In this document: positions 6,560-14,277 of the stretch, one piece after another
Numbering within the stretch: position 1 is the stretch's first letter
Layout: every line of letters starts with the position of its first letter
NCBI GenBank assembly: GCA_964582375.1
Contig: CAZORL010000037.1
Location: 1 to 14,800, forward strand
Source: CAKSQF01 sp964582375
GTDB taxonomy: Bacteria; Bacillota; Clostridia; Oscillospirales; CAG-272
Direction of reading: 5' to 3'
DNA: 14,800 bases
Made by a program: the position numbers and the translations under genes
The notes under the pieces: model-generated
Told to the model about the DNA's origin: nothing
What the model saw: only the letters and a program-made list of their open reading frames with translations
Databases searched by the model: none

Positions 6560-6623
6560 AGAATACCACCTCTCTCGTGTAAGTTTATGTCGGCAGCGAT
6601 TAAAAGATCACCTTGTCGGGTCG

Positions 6624-6653
6624 GTATTAGCAATTGTTTTGAGAAAGTGTTAA
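6624..6653 (-). promoter_or_regulatory. Possible promoter for the AGCS symporter gene
   Basis: On the minus strand TTAACA (6653-6648), an 18-bp spacer and TAATAC (6629-6624). Both boxes are imperfect, so this is tentative. The -35 lies inside one copy of the 9-bp direct repeat described at 6645-6664. Confidence 0.5.
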
Positions 6654-6664
6654 ATAAGTGTTAA
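6645..6664. repeat. Two AAGTGTTAA direct repeats, 11-bp period
   Basis: AAGTGTTAA occurs at 6645-6653 and again at 6656-6664, so the copies start one helical turn apart on the same DNA face. They sit between the groES promoter and the probable symporter promoter, one copy covering the latter's -35 box. Each copy matches the CIRCE right arm GAGTGCTAA at seven of nine positions. This suggests an operator, with the regulator unknown. Confidence 0.55.
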
Positions 6665-6680
6665 TTATCGCAAAAAGCTA

Positions 6681-6708
6681 TTGCATTTTTTTGGAAAATG
6701 ACTACAAT
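6681..6708 (+). promoter_or_regulatory. Sigma-A promoter of groESL
   Basis: TTGCAT (6681-6686), a 16-bp spacer and TACAAT (6703-6708), placed just upstream of CIRCE, so the start is expected near 6715 with the operator in the leader. The -35 context ATTGCATTTTT is the same as in the two mirrored promoters at 1974-2070. Confidence 0.83.
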
Positions 6709-6720
6709 AGTAATCGTGAG

Positions 6721-6747
6721 TTAGCACTCGAACTTGTCGAGTGCCAA
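6721..6747. promoter_or_regulatory. CIRCE operator (HrcA site)
   Basis: TTAGCACTC, nine bases, GAGTGCCAA. The canonical CIRCE is TTAGCACTC-N9-GAGTGCTAA, so the left arm is perfect and the right arm has a single C-for-T change. The position directly downstream of the promoter and 37 bases ahead of the groES ATG is typical. HrcA should bind it and repress groESL until heat or misfolded protein titrates GroEL. hrcA itself is not in this window. Confidence 0.97.
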
Positions 6748-6784
6748 AACAAATAAATCAAAATCTGAAAAAGGAGATTATAAT

Positions 6785-7075
6785 ATGAACATCAAACCGC
6801 TTTCCGATCGTTTGGTATTAAAAACGGTTGAGGCAGAAGAAACAACGAAGGGCGGACTTATTTTGACGTCCGCATCAAAAGAGAAGCCGCAGTTTGCCGA
6901 GGTTCTCGCTATTGGCCCGGGCGCGAAGGACGATGACGGAGTTGTCATCCCGATCACCGATATCAAAGTTGGCGACAAGGTCGTCATCAGCAACTATGCA
7001 GGCACGAAGATCAAACTCGACAACGAGGAATATACGATAGTATCCGCGAGCGAAGTTCTCGCTGTTCTTGACTGA
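6785..7075 (+). CDS. groES: Co-chaperonin GroES (Hsp10)
   Basis: 96 residues, normal for the family. GroES forms a seven-membered lid on the GroEL ring and closes the folding chamber in the cytosol. The opening MNIKPLSDRLVLK is characteristic, as are the mobile loop around ETTKGGLILT (20-29) that contacts GroEL, the VLAIGPG strand (44-50) and the KVGDKVVISNYAGTKIKLD stretch (64-82). The ATG at 6785 is preceded by AAGGAG with an eight-base gap; an in-frame ATG at 6734 lies in the CIRCE spacer and is rejected. It is first in a two-gene operon with groEL, 33 nt apart, under CIRCE/HrcA control. Confidence 0.98.
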   Translation: MNIKPLSDRLVLKTVEAEETTKGGLILTSASKEKPQFAEVLAIGPGAKDDDGVVIPITDIKVGDKVVISNYAGTKIKLDNEEYTIVSASEVLAVLD

Positions 7076-7108
7076 TCCGGTACATTTTTTACAGGAGGAT
7101 AAACTGTT

Positions 7109-8749
7109 ATGGCAAAAGAAATCACACTTGGCATTGATGCCAGAAATTCACTTATGGCGGGCGTAAACAAGCTCGCTGACACGGTTAAGATCACAATGGG
7201 ACCCAAGGGTCGCAATGTCGTTCTTGACAAGAAATACGGCGCACCGCTCATCACAAACGACGGTGTTACGATCGCAAAAGAAATCGAACTTGACGATCCC
7301 AAGGAAAACATGGGTGCACAGCTCGTAAAAGAAGTTGCAACCAAGACAAACGATGCCGCAGGTGACGGAACGACCACCGCAACTCTGCTCGCACAGGTTC
7401 TCATCAATGAAGGAATGAAGAATGTTGCCGCAGGCGCAAATCCCATGATCCTTCGCAAGGGTATACAGAAGGCTGTCGATGCCGCTGTAGCCGGTCTCAA
7501 GAGCAACTCTCAACCTGTCAAGGGTTCGAGCGACATTGCAAGAGTAGGTGCTGTTTCAAGCGGCTCGGAAGAGATCGGTACTCTCATTGCAGACGCGATG
7601 GAAAAAGTCACGTCTGACGGCGTTATCACCGTTGAGGAATCCAAGACTGCCGAAACCCTTTGCGAGGTTGTTGAAGGTATGCAGTTTGATCGCGGTTATC
7701 TCTCGCCTTACATGGCAACCGATTCGGAGAAGATGGAGGCTGTCCTTGACGACGCACTCGTTCTCATTACCGATAAGAAGATCAGTTCCATTCAGGACCT
7801 TCTTCCCATACTCGAGCAGATCGTTCAGTCTGGCAGAAAGCTGCTCGTGATTGCCGAAGATGTTGAGGGTGAGGCTCTTACAACAATGATCCTCAACAAG
7901 CTTCGCGGCACAATTAATGTTTGCTGCGTGAAAGCCCCCGGATTCGGCGACCGCAGAAAGGAAATGCTTCAGGATATCGCCATCCTCACGGGCGGTCAGG
8001 TCATCACGTCCGAGCTTGGACTCGAGCTTAAAGACGCGACCGTTGACATGCTCGGATCGGCAAAGCAGATCAAGGTCAACAAAGAGCGCACGATCATCGT
8101 CGGCGGATCGGGAAATAAGGATGAGATCTCGGCACGTATCGGTCAGATCCGTTCGGCGATCACCACCACGACATCCGAGTTCGACCGCGAAAAGCTCCAG
8201 GAAAGACTTGCAAAGCTTGCGGGCGGTGTAGCTGTTATCAAGGTCGGTGCCGCAACCGAGGTGGAGATGAAGGAAATGAAACTCCGTATCGAGGATGCAC
8301 TCAACGCGACAAAAGCCGCAGTTGAAGAAGGCATCGTTGCAGGCGGCGGAACAGCTTATCTCAACGTTATTGAGAATGTAGATACACTCCTTAAGAATGC
8401 CGACGGTGACGAAAAAACAGGTATCATGCTTGTCAAAAAGTGCCTTGAGGCTCCCGTTCGTCAAATTGCCGAGAACGCAGGATACGAGGGTAGCGTTGTA
8501 GTTGACAAAATCGCTCGCTCCAAGAAGAAAGGCTACGGATTTGATGCGTACAACGAAAAATTCGTTGACATGATTGACGCAGGCATCGTCGATCCTACAA
8601 AGGTAACAAGATCGGCCCTTCAGAATGCTGCATCGATTGCTGCAACCGTTCTCACGACCGAGGCTCTTGTCTCCGATATCAAAGAAGACAAGAAAGCCGA
8701 GGAGGCAGCGTCACGCGCCGCAGCAATGCAGGGCGGCGGAATGTATTGA
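7109..8749 (+). CDS. groEL: Chaperonin GroEL (Hsp60)
   Basis: 546 residues, full length. GroEL forms a double seven-membered ring that uses ATP to fold cytosolic proteins together with GroES. Seen here: KITMGPKGRNVVLDKKYG (27-44), the nucleotide-binding GDGTTTAT (85-92), the apical-domain segment KAPGFGDRRKEML, and the equatorial C-terminal block EEGIVAGGGTAYL. The tail is short, ending MQGGGMY with one GGM-like unit in place of a long GGM repeat. Ribosome site AGGAGG lies ten bases before the ATG. It is second in the operon, followed by a strong terminator at 8771. The codon use fits a highly expressed gene and leaves long open frames on the opposite strand, which are not genes. Confidence 0.99.
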   Translation: MAKEITLGIDARNSLMAGVNKLADTVKITMGPKGRNVVLDKKYGAPLITNDGVTIAKEIELDDPKENMGAQLVKEVATKTNDAAGDGTTTATLLAQVLINEGMKNVAAGANPMILRKGIQKAVDAAVAGLKSNSQPVKGSSDIARVGAVSSGSEEIGTLIADAMEKVTSDGVITVEESKTAETLCEVVEGMQFDRGYLSPYMATDSEKMEAVLDDALVLITDKKISSIQDLLPILEQIVQSGRKLLVIAEDVEGEALTTMILNKLRGTINVCCVKAPGFGDRRKEMLQDIAILTGGQVITSELGLELKDATVDMLGSAKQIKVNKERTIIVGGSGNKDEISARIGQIRSAITTTTSEFDREKLQERLAKLAGGVAVIKVGAATEVEMKEMKLRIEDALNATKAAVEEGIVAGGGTAYLNVIENVDTLLKNADGDEKTGIMLVKKCLEAPVRQIAENAGYEGSVVVDKIARSKKKGYGFDAYNEKFVDMIDAGIVDPTKVTRSALQNAASIAATVLTTEALVSDIKEDKKAEEAASRAAAMQGGGMY

Positions 8750-8770
8750 TACAAACCTAATAGCCAAAAG

Positions 8771-8817
8771 AGAACATCCCGAGACACATTTTGTGTGCGT
8801 CTCGGGATGTTTTCTTT
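8771..8817. terminator. Bidirectional terminator between groEL and tldE
   Basis: A 13-bp perfect stem (8773-8785 with 8799-8811) is followed by TTTTCTTT on the plus strand and, read on the minus strand, by TTCTCTTTT (8774 down to 8766). It can therefore end both the groESL transcript and the converging tldD-tldE transcript, whose last stop is at 8824-8826. Confidence 0.93.
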
Positions 8818-8823
8818 GCGTTA

Positions 8824-10098
8824 TCAAATGATGTTCATGCCTTTTATGAGCATTTTGTCGGGCCCGCTGTATCTGTTTGCTGTTATCGTTTTACCCGAAA
8901 GTTTTGCGGTTTTAAGTACCTCCGAGAGCTTTCCGCTCATGGTTATACCCGTGACCGGCGTTATCTTATTACCGTTATGGAGATAAGCAAGTCGAATCTC
9001 TCCGCCGATATAATCGTTGTAAAGATCGAGTTGAAGTCCCGAAAGGGAAATGCACTCAAGATAATCGGCACACGAGAGATCGTTATCGTCAAGCGTTCCG
9101 GTCGCAAGAACCATGCATCCGAGATCACCGGTGTCAGCCTCGCCGAGATATTCCGCAAAACGGTGCGAACCGTAATATCCGACAACTTTGCCGTTTTCAA
9201 TGATCCTTGTCGAAATCAGTGTTGTACCCTCCGCATCAAAATAGGATGAACCGACGGCACCGTTTATGCTTCCGACCATGTCGAGAGTTATGGTATCTCC
9301 GCCGTTGCTTTCAGCGATAAGATCACCTTTTTTGTGCAGATTGGATCTTGCGTAAACATTGTAATAATTAAGATCGCCTGCAAACTGAGCCATAAGCTCC
9401 CATACTTCATTCTCGTGAAGGAGAACATCAGAACAAAGAGGAACGGCGGGTTTTATCGCAACCTTTCTGTTTTTGACCTCTTCCATCTTCTTTGCGACCT
9501 CGCTCGTTATGCGATCGGGATCAAAGTTTGAAAATTCATGAGCAAAATAAAGCTCGACCGACTCGTCATCACCTGTAAACGTCGGGATGACCTCGATCAT
9601 CGCATGATATTTTGTTTGTGTCTTGTCCATTCCTTCGCTGTTTACAACTCTCGTAACATCGCGATAAACGAATATTTCAGCCGCATTGATCGAGCCGCCG
9701 TCGATCGTATCTGCCGCAAAAACTGCGTCGGCTATCTTTGCACCAAGCTCACTGTATGTCAGAGCGTCAAGATTTGTGTCGAGTTTTGCCTCGATGGTGG
9801 CGGCATCGGGAAAGCCATAGGGCTTGTTTGACACAAGTTTTGCTCTTGCCACGGCATCCGACGCTTTTGAGATGATATCATCATCGGTCATCGAACGATA
9901 TATCCCGAAGCTGCTGTCACCGGTCGATCCGTCGTGATCAACATAGACCGTCACATTAATGTCGGTAGTATCGCTTGATCTGACTGTTTCAAGCTTTTTG
10001 TGAACAAAAAACATCTCGTATGACTCGCGATCTGTTTTCGTTATGCGAAATCTGTTTATCTCGCTGTTTGATGCGAGGAGATCATATAGTCTTTTCAT
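8824..10098 (-). CDS. tldE: TldE/PmbA-family protein, non-catalytic partner of TldD
   Basis: 424 residues from the ATG at 10098. TldE (PmbA) pairs with TldD to form a protease that threads unfolded peptides; in E. coli the complex matures microcin B17 and degrades the CcdA antitoxin. Seen here: no HExxxH, as expected for TldE; FDAEGT (287-292) and the following IIENGKVVGYY strand; and PVTGITMSGKL (381-391), all typical of the family's C-terminal half. Start: the ATG overlaps the TGA of tldD (ATGA, 4 bp), with GTGAGGGTG upstream, so the pair should be co-translated in balanced amounts. The open frame extends 25 codons further up, inside tldD, and is rejected. The native substrate is unknown and no precursor-peptide gene is visible nearby. 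Confidence 0.92.
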   Translation of the reverse strand: MKRLYDLLASNSEINRFRITKTDRESYEMFFVHKKLETVRSSDTTDINVTVYVDHDGSTGDSSFGIYRSMTDDDIISKASDAVARAKLVSNKPYGFPDAATIEAKLDTNLDALTYSELGAKIADAVFAADTIDGGSINAAEIFVYRDVTRVVNSEGMDKTQTKYHAMIEVIPTFTGDDESVELYFAHEFSNFDPDRITSEVAKKMEEVKNRKVAIKPAVPLCSDVLLHENEVWELMAQFAGDLNYYNVYARSNLHKKGDLIAESNGGDTITLDMVGSINGAVGSSYFDAEGTTLISTRIIENGKVVGYYGSHRFAEYLGEADTGDLGCMVLATGTLDDNDLSCADYLECISLSGLQLDLYNDYIGGEIRLAYLHNGNKITPVTGITMSGKLSEVLKTAKLSGKTITANRYSGPDKMLIKGMNII

Positions 10099-11492
10099 CC
10101 GAGCTTCACCCTCACTTTCAAATTCGGACCGCCGTCCGAAACTCGAACCCATTCTTTGTAGCCCTTGCCGCACATTCCCGCACCTATAACCTCAAAGTCG
10201 TCCGAGACCATCGAGATCGATCCAAGCAGATCGGGAACAAATCCGCTCATGACGACAGGCGAGACATAATTGTCGGTAAGCTTGCCGTCAACTATCTCTA
10301 TTCCGTACTCGGCGGTACATTGTATCTGCCAGTTTTTGGGATCTTCCATTCCGTTGTTGGTCTGGAAAAGCATGTACCCGTGCTTTACCGATCCGATCAT
10401 ATCGGAAAGCTTGTCACTGCCGGGCTCGAAAAACGTGTTGGTCATTCGCGAATAGGCTTTTCTCTTAAAGGATTGGCGTCTTCCGTTTCCGGTTGGCTCG
10501 GTCGAAAGCTCTGTCGCCGATACAAGATCTGAAAGCCCTGCGACAAGAACACCGTTTCTGATTATCTGCGTGTCGTGTGCCAAAACACCGTCATCGTCAA
10601 AGAAATATGATGCGGCACTTAATGTTGCGGCAGCTCCGTCTCGCATATTCGTGATCGGGGACGCGACATATTTGCCCATATATTCCTTTGCAAGTGCGCG
10701 ATCTTTTACAAACTGATCCATCTCGACTCCGTGCCCGAACGCCTCGTGAGCGATAAGTCCTGTGATCGAACTGTCGGTTATTACATCATAAATTCCCGGC
10801 TCGATCGGTTTTGCCTTCACAAGCTTCTTTGCTCTGTCGAAGAGCGCGTCGGTCAGAGTGCTGAGTTTTGTCATTACCTCAGAAAGAAGATTTGAATATG
10901 CTCCGTCTCTGACCATAACCATCTTGCCGTCAACATAAACGCCGTATATGCCGCCGTTTGCCCAACCATAATGCTGAGACAGCTCTCTGTTTTTGGATAT
11001 GAACAGCTTTGATACCGTGTACGGCTGTATGGTAACTATGGCGTTTACGAAATGTTCGTCTTTTTGGAGAAGTTCGTCACGAACTTTATTGCAAAGATCG
11101 AGAATTTCACTGTCGGTGTAGTTGTCAAAGTCGGACTCTCTCACAAAATCCTTTTTCAGAGGCTCGTCTTTTACGCCTCCCGCACCGATTGTTCTTTCTT
11201 TGAGCGATGCGTCCACCTTGAGAGTGTCCGATATCTTCTGCGCGATCGCCTGAGCGTTTCCAAAAATGTCGTCAAGCGAATACTCGAAAAACACTCCGTC
11301 TTTTTGAAGCTTTACGACGAATCCGCACTCGCCGTCGCCTTCTCTGATCATCGAAATATTGCGATCCGAGCGCCATGCCTGAGTCCTGACATCGGTACCG
11401 AGTATACTTACGTACTCGTATTCTTTTCCGAGATATTCGACGAGATCGCGGCAAATGTCTCGTTTACTGTCGAGATATTTTGAAAATGGCAT
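10095..11492 (-). CDS. tldD: TldD-family zinc metalloprotease
   Basis: 465 residues from the ATG at 11492, preceded by GGGAGGT with an eight-base gap. An in-frame ATG at 11537 lies at the predicted transcription start region and is rejected. TldD is the catalytic half of the TldD/TldE peptidase. The zinc-binding HEAFGH (249-254, with H249, E250, H254) fits HExxxH, and the C-terminal GMCGKG (439-444, with C441 in the position of the third metal ligand) is present. Also typical are GNGRRQSF (336-342 region), YSRMTNTFFEPG (347-358) and the final VSDGGP. It is first in a two-gene operon with tldE under its own promoter, read toward the groEL terminator. Likely cytosolic; no signal peptide is seen. 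Confidence 0.95.
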   Translation of the reverse strand: MPFSKYLDSKRDICRDLVEYLGKEYEYVSILGTDVRTQAWRSDRNISMIREGDGECGFVVKLQKDGVFFEYSLDDIFGNAQAIAQKISDTLKVDASLKERTIGAGGVKDEPLKKDFVRESDFDNYTDSEILDLCNKVRDELLQKDEHFVNAIVTIQPYTVSKLFISKNRELSQHYGWANGGIYGVYVDGKMVMVRDGAYSNLLSEVMTKLSTLTDALFDRAKKLVKAKPIEPGIYDVITDSSITGLIAHEAFGHGVEMDQFVKDRALAKEYMGKYVASPITNMRDGAAATLSAASYFFDDDGVLAHDTQIIRNGVLVAGLSDLVSATELSTEPTGNGRRQSFKRKAYSRMTNTFFEPGSDKLSDMIGSVKHGYMLFQTNNGMEDPKNWQIQCTAEYGIEIVDGKLTDNYVSPVVMSGFVPDLLGSISMVSDDFEVIGAGMCGKGYKEWVRVSDGGPNLKVRVKLG

Positions 11493-11525
11493 TTTTCTTA
11501 CCTCCCATTTTTTCTTTTCAGTGCG

Positions 11526-11554
11526 ATTATACCACATTTTCGATCACTTTTCAA
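11526..11554 (-). promoter_or_regulatory. Sigma-A promoter for tldD-tldE
   Basis: On the minus strand TTGAAA (11554-11549), a 17-bp spacer, and TATAAT (11531-11526) with TG one base upstream. It carries the same CTATTGAAA -35 context as the promoters at 3175-3202 and 3276-3304. Start expected near 11519. Confidence 0.88.
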
Positions 11555-11652
11555 TAGTTTTTTCGAAATTGTCTTCAAACATTGTCAGAATGCATAAATA
11601 TCAGGTCTTTAGAATAATTTATGTTGATGTCAGATAATGGTGAGGTGTGTTT

Positions 11653-12795
11653 ATGCTTGCAAAATTTCTTTCTGTTATATTATGTGTCACTGTGGGTTTT
11701 CCGAGTTTTCTTCCGAGCAAAACCGATCTGCCCGAGAGATCGTTCGGAGATGCCAAAAGCATGATACTGATCGAGGCAACAACCGGTGCTGTACTGTATG
11801 AGATGAATGCGGATGAGCCTTTGCCGCCTGCATCTGTTACAAAGATCATGACCCTTCTTCTCGTTATGGAGGCAGTTGACTCGGGAAAAATATCACTAGC
11901 CGATGATGTCACTGTCAGTCAGAATGCTGCATCAATGGGCGGTTCTCAGATATACCTTGAGGTCGGCGAGTGCATGACGGTCGAAGAAATGATAAAAGCG
12001 GTCATTATAGCGTCCGCGAACGATGCCGCTCTTGCCCTTGCAGAACATGTTTGCGGAAGCGAGGCTGAATTTGTTGCCAAAATGAACGAGCGGGCAAGTG
12101 AACTTGGGATGAATAAAACTAATTTCGAGAACACAAACGGGCTTGATGATACAACGACCGGTCACCTCACATCGGCACGCGATATTGCCATCATGTCAGC
12201 CGAACTGATAAAACACGAAACTATATTAAAATACACGACCGTTTGGCAGGATACGCTCCGTGACGGCAATTTTACGCTTACAAACACCAATCGTTTGGTT
12301 CGATTCTACAAAGGCTGTAACGGACTGAAAACCGGATCAACGTCAAAGGCGGGATATTGTATGAGTGCGAGTGCGAAAAGGGATGGTCTGCAGCTTATTG
12401 CGGTCGTCATGGGTGCAAAGACACGCGACATGAGAAATTCGATCGCGAAAAGCCTTCTTGACTATGGTTTTGCGTCATATGCGTATTACGAGGATAAAAC
12501 AGAGTCGAGCGGTGATGTCGCCGTAAAACGCGGTCGATGTGACAGAGTTAAGATAGGCTACACGCCGCTCAAAACGATCGTTGAAAAGGGCAATGACAAG
12601 AAGATAGAAGTATCCGCAGTTCTGCCCGATCATGTAAGTGCGCCGATAAAGAGAGGCGATGTCGTCGGGACTATCGAGTATAAAATGAACGGAAAGATCA
12701 TTGAAACGAGGGATATCTTTGCCCTTGAAGAGGTTACGGAAATAACTTTCACAGACGTATTTGTAAAAATACTGAAAAAATATCTGTTAATTTAG
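11653..12795 (+). CDS. Serine-type D-Ala-D-Ala carboxypeptidase (DacF/PBP5 class)
   Basis: 380 residues from the ATG at 11653. Such enzymes remove the terminal D-Ala from peptidoglycan stem peptides outside the membrane and limit crosslinking. All three penicillin-binding motifs are present: SVTK (61-64, nucleophile S61), SAN (121-123) and KTG (226-228). Residues 1-20 form a hydrophobic signal peptide. A beta-rich C-terminal domain (about 280-360) precedes a hydrophobic, lysine-flanked tail (365-380) that probably attaches to the membrane. A GTG two codons upstream (11647) overlaps the GAGGTG ribosome site, so ATG is preferred. The length matches DacF of spore formers, but DacA/DacB relatives are similar. 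No convincing promoter is visible in 11555-11650, and there is no terminator before pgi, so some read-through into pgi is possible. Confidence 0.93.
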   Translation: MLAKFLSVILCVTVGFPSFLPSKTDLPERSFGDAKSMILIEATTGAVLYEMNADEPLPPASVTKIMTLLLVMEAVDSGKISLADDVTVSQNAASMGGSQIYLEVGECMTVEEMIKAVIIASANDAALALAEHVCGSEAEFVAKMNERASELGMNKTNFENTNGLDDTTTGHLTSARDIAIMSAELIKHETILKYTTVWQDTLRDGNFTLTNTNRLVRFYKGCNGLKTGSTSKAGYCMSASAKRDGLQLIAVVMGAKTRDMRNSIAKSLLDYGFASYAYYEDKTESSGDVAVKRGRCDRVKIGYTPLKTIVEKGNDKKIEVSAVLPDHVSAPIKRGDVVGTIEYKMNGKIIETRDIFALEEVTEITFTDVFVKILKKYLLI

Positions 12796-12804
12796 CAAAA
12801 GGTC

Positions 12805-12833
12805 TTGAAATAATTCAAAAAATGGTGTACAAT
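12805..12833 (+). promoter_or_regulatory. Sigma-A promoter for pgi
   Basis: TTGAAA (12805-12810), a 17-bp spacer and TACAAT (12828-12833), starting nine bases after the carboxypeptidase stop. Start expected near 12840. The TCTTGAAATA -35 context is shared with the promoter at 14233. Confidence 0.85.
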
Positions 12834-12869
12834 AAAGGCGAGCTTAAAAAAGCGGAGGATTTACAAAAA

Positions 12870-14204
12870 ATGACAATCAAACTAAATGACAAGTATCTGT
12901 CAAACTTTATCACACCCGAGGAGCTTGACAACATAGCTCCCGATGTTCGTCGTGCGCATGAGACACTCAGGAACGGAAGTGGCGAAGGAAACGATTTTCT
13001 CGGATGGGTCGATCTTCCCGTAAATTACGATAAGGAAGAGGCCGAGCGCATAAAAGCAGCCGCCGAAAGGATCAAGAAGATGTGCGATGTTTTCATCGTT
13101 ATCGGCATCGGCGGATCTTATCTCGGTGCGCGTGCAGCGATCGAATTTTGCAAGAGTGCGAAATACAATGATCTGAAAAAAGACACACCCGACATTTATT
13201 TCTCGGGTAACGATATTTCCGCATCCAACATGGCGGAGCTTCTTTCGATCTGCGAGGGACGCGATGTTTGCATAAACGTTATCTCGAAATCGGGAACGAC
13301 AACCGAGCCTGCGATAGCCTTCAGAATATTCCGTGAGTATCTCGAGAAAAAATACGGTGCGGATGAGGCAAAGAACAGAATTTTCGTAACGACCGACAAG
13401 TGCCGCGGAAAACTCAAGGAGCTCTCGGACGCTCGCGGCTATGAGACCTTTGTCGTTCCGGATGACGTCGGTGGCAGATATTCTGTCCTTACCCCTGTTG
13501 GACTTTTGCCGATAGCGGTTGCAGGCATTAATATCGATGACATGATGAAGGGTGCGGCTGACGCAAGATCGACTTATACATCGGTTGATCTCTCTGAAAA
13601 TGATTGCTACAAATATGCTGCTCTCCGTAACATCCTTTACCGTAAAGGCAAATCGGTCGAGATCCTTGCGTCCTACGAGTCTTCTCTCGGCATGACGGCA
13701 GAGTGGTGGAAACAGCTCTACGGCGAGTCGGAAGGTAAGGACAACAAGGGCATTTTCCCGGCATCCGTTTCGTTTACCACCGATCTTCACTCGATGGGTC
13801 AGTTTATACAGCAGGGAAGTCGCATCATGTTTGAGACGGTGATCGACCTTGTCAATTCGTCAAACGAGATGGTCATTCCTTATGACGAAACAAATTCGGA
13901 CGGTCTGAACTTTATTGCCGGCAAGGATATGCACTACGTAAGCCGTACCGCATTTACCGGAACTGCTATTGCACACACCGATGGCGGTACACCGAACATC
14001 GTTCTTGAACTTGAAAAGCGCGGCGCGTATGAGTTCGGATATCTTGTGTATTTCTTTGAACTTGCGTGCGGCATCTCGGGATATATGCTTGAGGTGAATC
14101 CCTTCAACCAGCCCGGTGTAGAGGAATACAAGAAAAACATGTTTGCTCTCCTCGGCAAGCCCGGATATGAGGATCTTCGCGAAACTCTTCTCGCTAAAAT
14201 GTAA
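12870..14204 (+). CDS. pgi: Glucose-6-phosphate isomerase
   Basis: 444 residues, the compact length typical of Bacillota enzymes. It interconverts glucose-6-phosphate and fructose-6-phosphate in glycolysis and gluconeogenesis. Seen here: GIGGSYLGARA (79-89) and SKSGTTTE (139-146), the sugar-phosphate site; DVGGRYSVLTPVGLLP (199-214) with catalytic R203; the ESEGK segment (287-290 region) that supplies the catalytic Glu; H307 in DLHSMGQ; and the C-terminal signature ending NPFNQPGVEEYK with K421. Start: the ATG at 12870 has GGAGG about eleven bases upstream. An ATG at 12822 lies upstream of the predicted transcription start and is rejected. No clear terminator follows, and the next gene has its own promoter. 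Confidence 0.98.
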   Translation: MTIKLNDKYLSNFITPEELDNIAPDVRRAHETLRNGSGEGNDFLGWVDLPVNYDKEEAERIKAAAERIKKMCDVFIVIGIGGSYLGARAAIEFCKSAKYNDLKKDTPDIYFSGNDISASNMAELLSICEGRDVCINVISKSGTTTEPAIAFRIFREYLEKKYGADEAKNRIFVTTDKCRGKLKELSDARGYETFVVPDDVGGRYSVLTPVGLLPIAVAGINIDDMMKGAADARSTYTSVDLSENDCYKYAALRNILYRKGKSVEILASYESSLGMTAEWWKQLYGESEGKDNKGIFPASVSFTTDLHSMGQFIQQGSRIMFETVIDLVNSSNEMVIPYDETNSDGLNFIAGKDMHYVSRTAFTGTAIAHTDGGTPNIVLELEKRGAYEFGYLVYFFELACGISGYMLEVNPFNQPGVEEYKKNMFALLGKPGYEDLRETLLAKM

Positions 14205-14232
14205 ACAAATTGTGAGAATTGATAAAAACCTC

Positions 14233-14261
14233 TTGAAATACTGAAAAAAACAATGTATAAT
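14233..14261 (+). promoter_or_regulatory. Sigma-A promoter for the last gene
   Basis: TTGAAA (14233-14238), a 17-bp spacer and TATAAT (14256-14261). Start expected near 14268. Confidence 0.9.
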
Positions 14262-14277
14262 GTAACTAACACTAAAA

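Noticed and set aside
7556..8464. A 302-residue open frame antisense to groEL
   Set aside because: It is a shadow of biased codon use in a highly expressed gene: no ribosome site, no family resemblance, Cys-rich and low in plausibility.
10099..10173. 25-codon upstream extension of tldE
   Set aside because: It lies inside tldD in another frame. The ATGA overlap with a good ribosome site and the family N terminus fit the ATG at 10098.
12900..13790. A 296-residue open frame antisense to pgi
   Set aside because: It lies wholly within pgi, has no ribosome site or promoter, and its composition is that of a reverse-strand shadow.
14211..14221. AATTGTGAGAATT-like string after pgi resembling a lac operator half
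   Set aside because: It is a short partial match without the second half-site, and there is no lac-type gene or LacI regulator in the window.
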